Shown here piece after piece: positions 5,066-5,421 of a stretch of 5,421 bases of DNA (the stretch's first letter is position 1; each line of letters begins with the position of its first letter). The notes beneath the pieces were generated by a model, which made no database searches, had not been told where the DNA came from, and saw only the letters and a list, made by a program, of their open reading frames with translations. Both the position numbers and the translations under genes were made by a program. The DNA comes from Chitinophagaceae bacterium. Its GTDB lineage: Bacteria; Bacteroidota; Bacteroidia; Chitinophagales; Chitinophagaceae. The stretch spans positions 1 through 5,421 of the forward strand of contig JAJAZO010000276.1 in NCBI GenBank assembly GCA_026785745.1, read 5' to 3'.

Positions 5066-5421
5066 TTATTTCAATATTGAACGGCTGATTACAATCCGCT
5101 GCACTTCGCTGGTGCCTTCATATATCTGGGTAATCTTGGCATCTCTCATCAATCTTTCTACATGATATTCTTTTACAAAACCATAACCGCCATGTATCTG
5201 CACGGCCTCCACGGTGGTCCACATGGCTGTTTCAGAAGAAAATACCTTGGCCATAGAAGAGCTTAATGTATAATCAATCTTATTATCTTTTTCCCAGGCT
5301 GCTTTAAGGCAAAGTAGTCTTGCTGCTTCAATTTTTGTCGCCATATCTGCCAGTTTAAAAGCAATGATCTGGTGATTCATTATCTCTGTACCGAAGGCTT
5401 TTCTTGTTTTGGAATATTCCC
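5066..5421 (-). CDS. Acyl-CoA dehydrogenase, C-terminal part (cut by window edge)
   Basis: Acyl-CoA dehydrogenases are FAD enzymes that make the trans-2,3 double bond of acyl-CoA in beta-oxidation or branched-chain amino acid breakdown, passing electrons to ETF. Only the last 117 residues are in the window; the frame is open to the right edge, and the missing N-terminal two-thirds lie beyond it. The visible part is the C-terminal helical domain. It has [13 protein letters not shown] at the edge, [13 protein letters not shown], the FAD/dimer-contact motif QIHGGYGF and [22 protein letters not shown]. The Glu in YEGTSE sits at the position of the catalytic base of short/medium-chain enzymes. The internal Met in IMNHQ is not the start. 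The sequence looks most like short-chain or butyryl-CoA type enzymes, but the substrate cannot be fixed from this part. It ends in the terminator just downstream. Confidence 0.96.
   Translation of the reverse strand, partial: EYSKTRKAFGTEIMNHQIIAFKLADMATKIEAARLLCLKAAWEKDNKIDYTLSSSMAKVFSSETAMWTTVEAVQIHGGYGFVKEYHVERLMRDAKITQIYEGTSEVQRIVISRSILK

Overview
The window looks like chromosomal DNA from a member of the Bacteroidota, most likely a Chitinophagaceae-type bacterium. The clues are AT-rich sequence, A/T-rich translation starts without clear Shine-Dalgarno boxes, two lipoproteins, a LytS-type kinase with a LytTR regulator, and one good match to the Bacteroidota -7 promoter box TAnnTTTG. The placement is inferred from these traits and not from a database search. 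There are no rRNA or tRNA genes, CRISPR arrays, transposases or phage genes.

Layout, left to right. Positions 1-289 hold no gene that can be supported, but contain several inverted repeats. A 54-residue lysine/glycine-rich small protein (290-454, +) converges on a lipoprotein MsrB methionine sulfoxide reductase (468-1013, -). A 144-bp gap with an imperfect palindrome separates msrB from a two-component operon on the minus strand: a LytTR response regulator (1158-1874) and its four-helix LytS-like histidine kinase (1871-2893), overlapping by 4 bp. A 166-bp divergent intergenic region leads to an intradiol-dioxygenase-like lipoprotein (3060-3743, +). This converges, 8 bp apart, on an unrecognised exported protein (3752-4228, -). 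Upstream of that are the PLP-homeostasis protein YggS/PLPBP (4289-4966, -) and the C-terminal part of an acyl-CoA dehydrogenase (5066 to the window edge, -), which ends at a clear intrinsic terminator.

The most informative non-coding signal is in the divergent region 2894-3059. Two perfect copies of the 9-mer ACCATTGGC start exactly 21 bp apart, the geometry used by LytTR-domain regulators such as AgrA and AlgR. This suggests the two-component system binds there, controlling itself and/or the divergent dioxygenase-like lipoprotein. Each 9-mer is followed by one arm of an 8-bp inverted repeat. The kinase, regulator and envelope dioxygenase-like protein are therefore a plausible signalling module.

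Other notable points are an MsrB with neither zinc cysteines nor a resolving cysteine, a dioxygenase that keeps its four iron ligands but appears to lack the usual active-site arginine, and short heptamer repeats both within yggS and just upstream of it.
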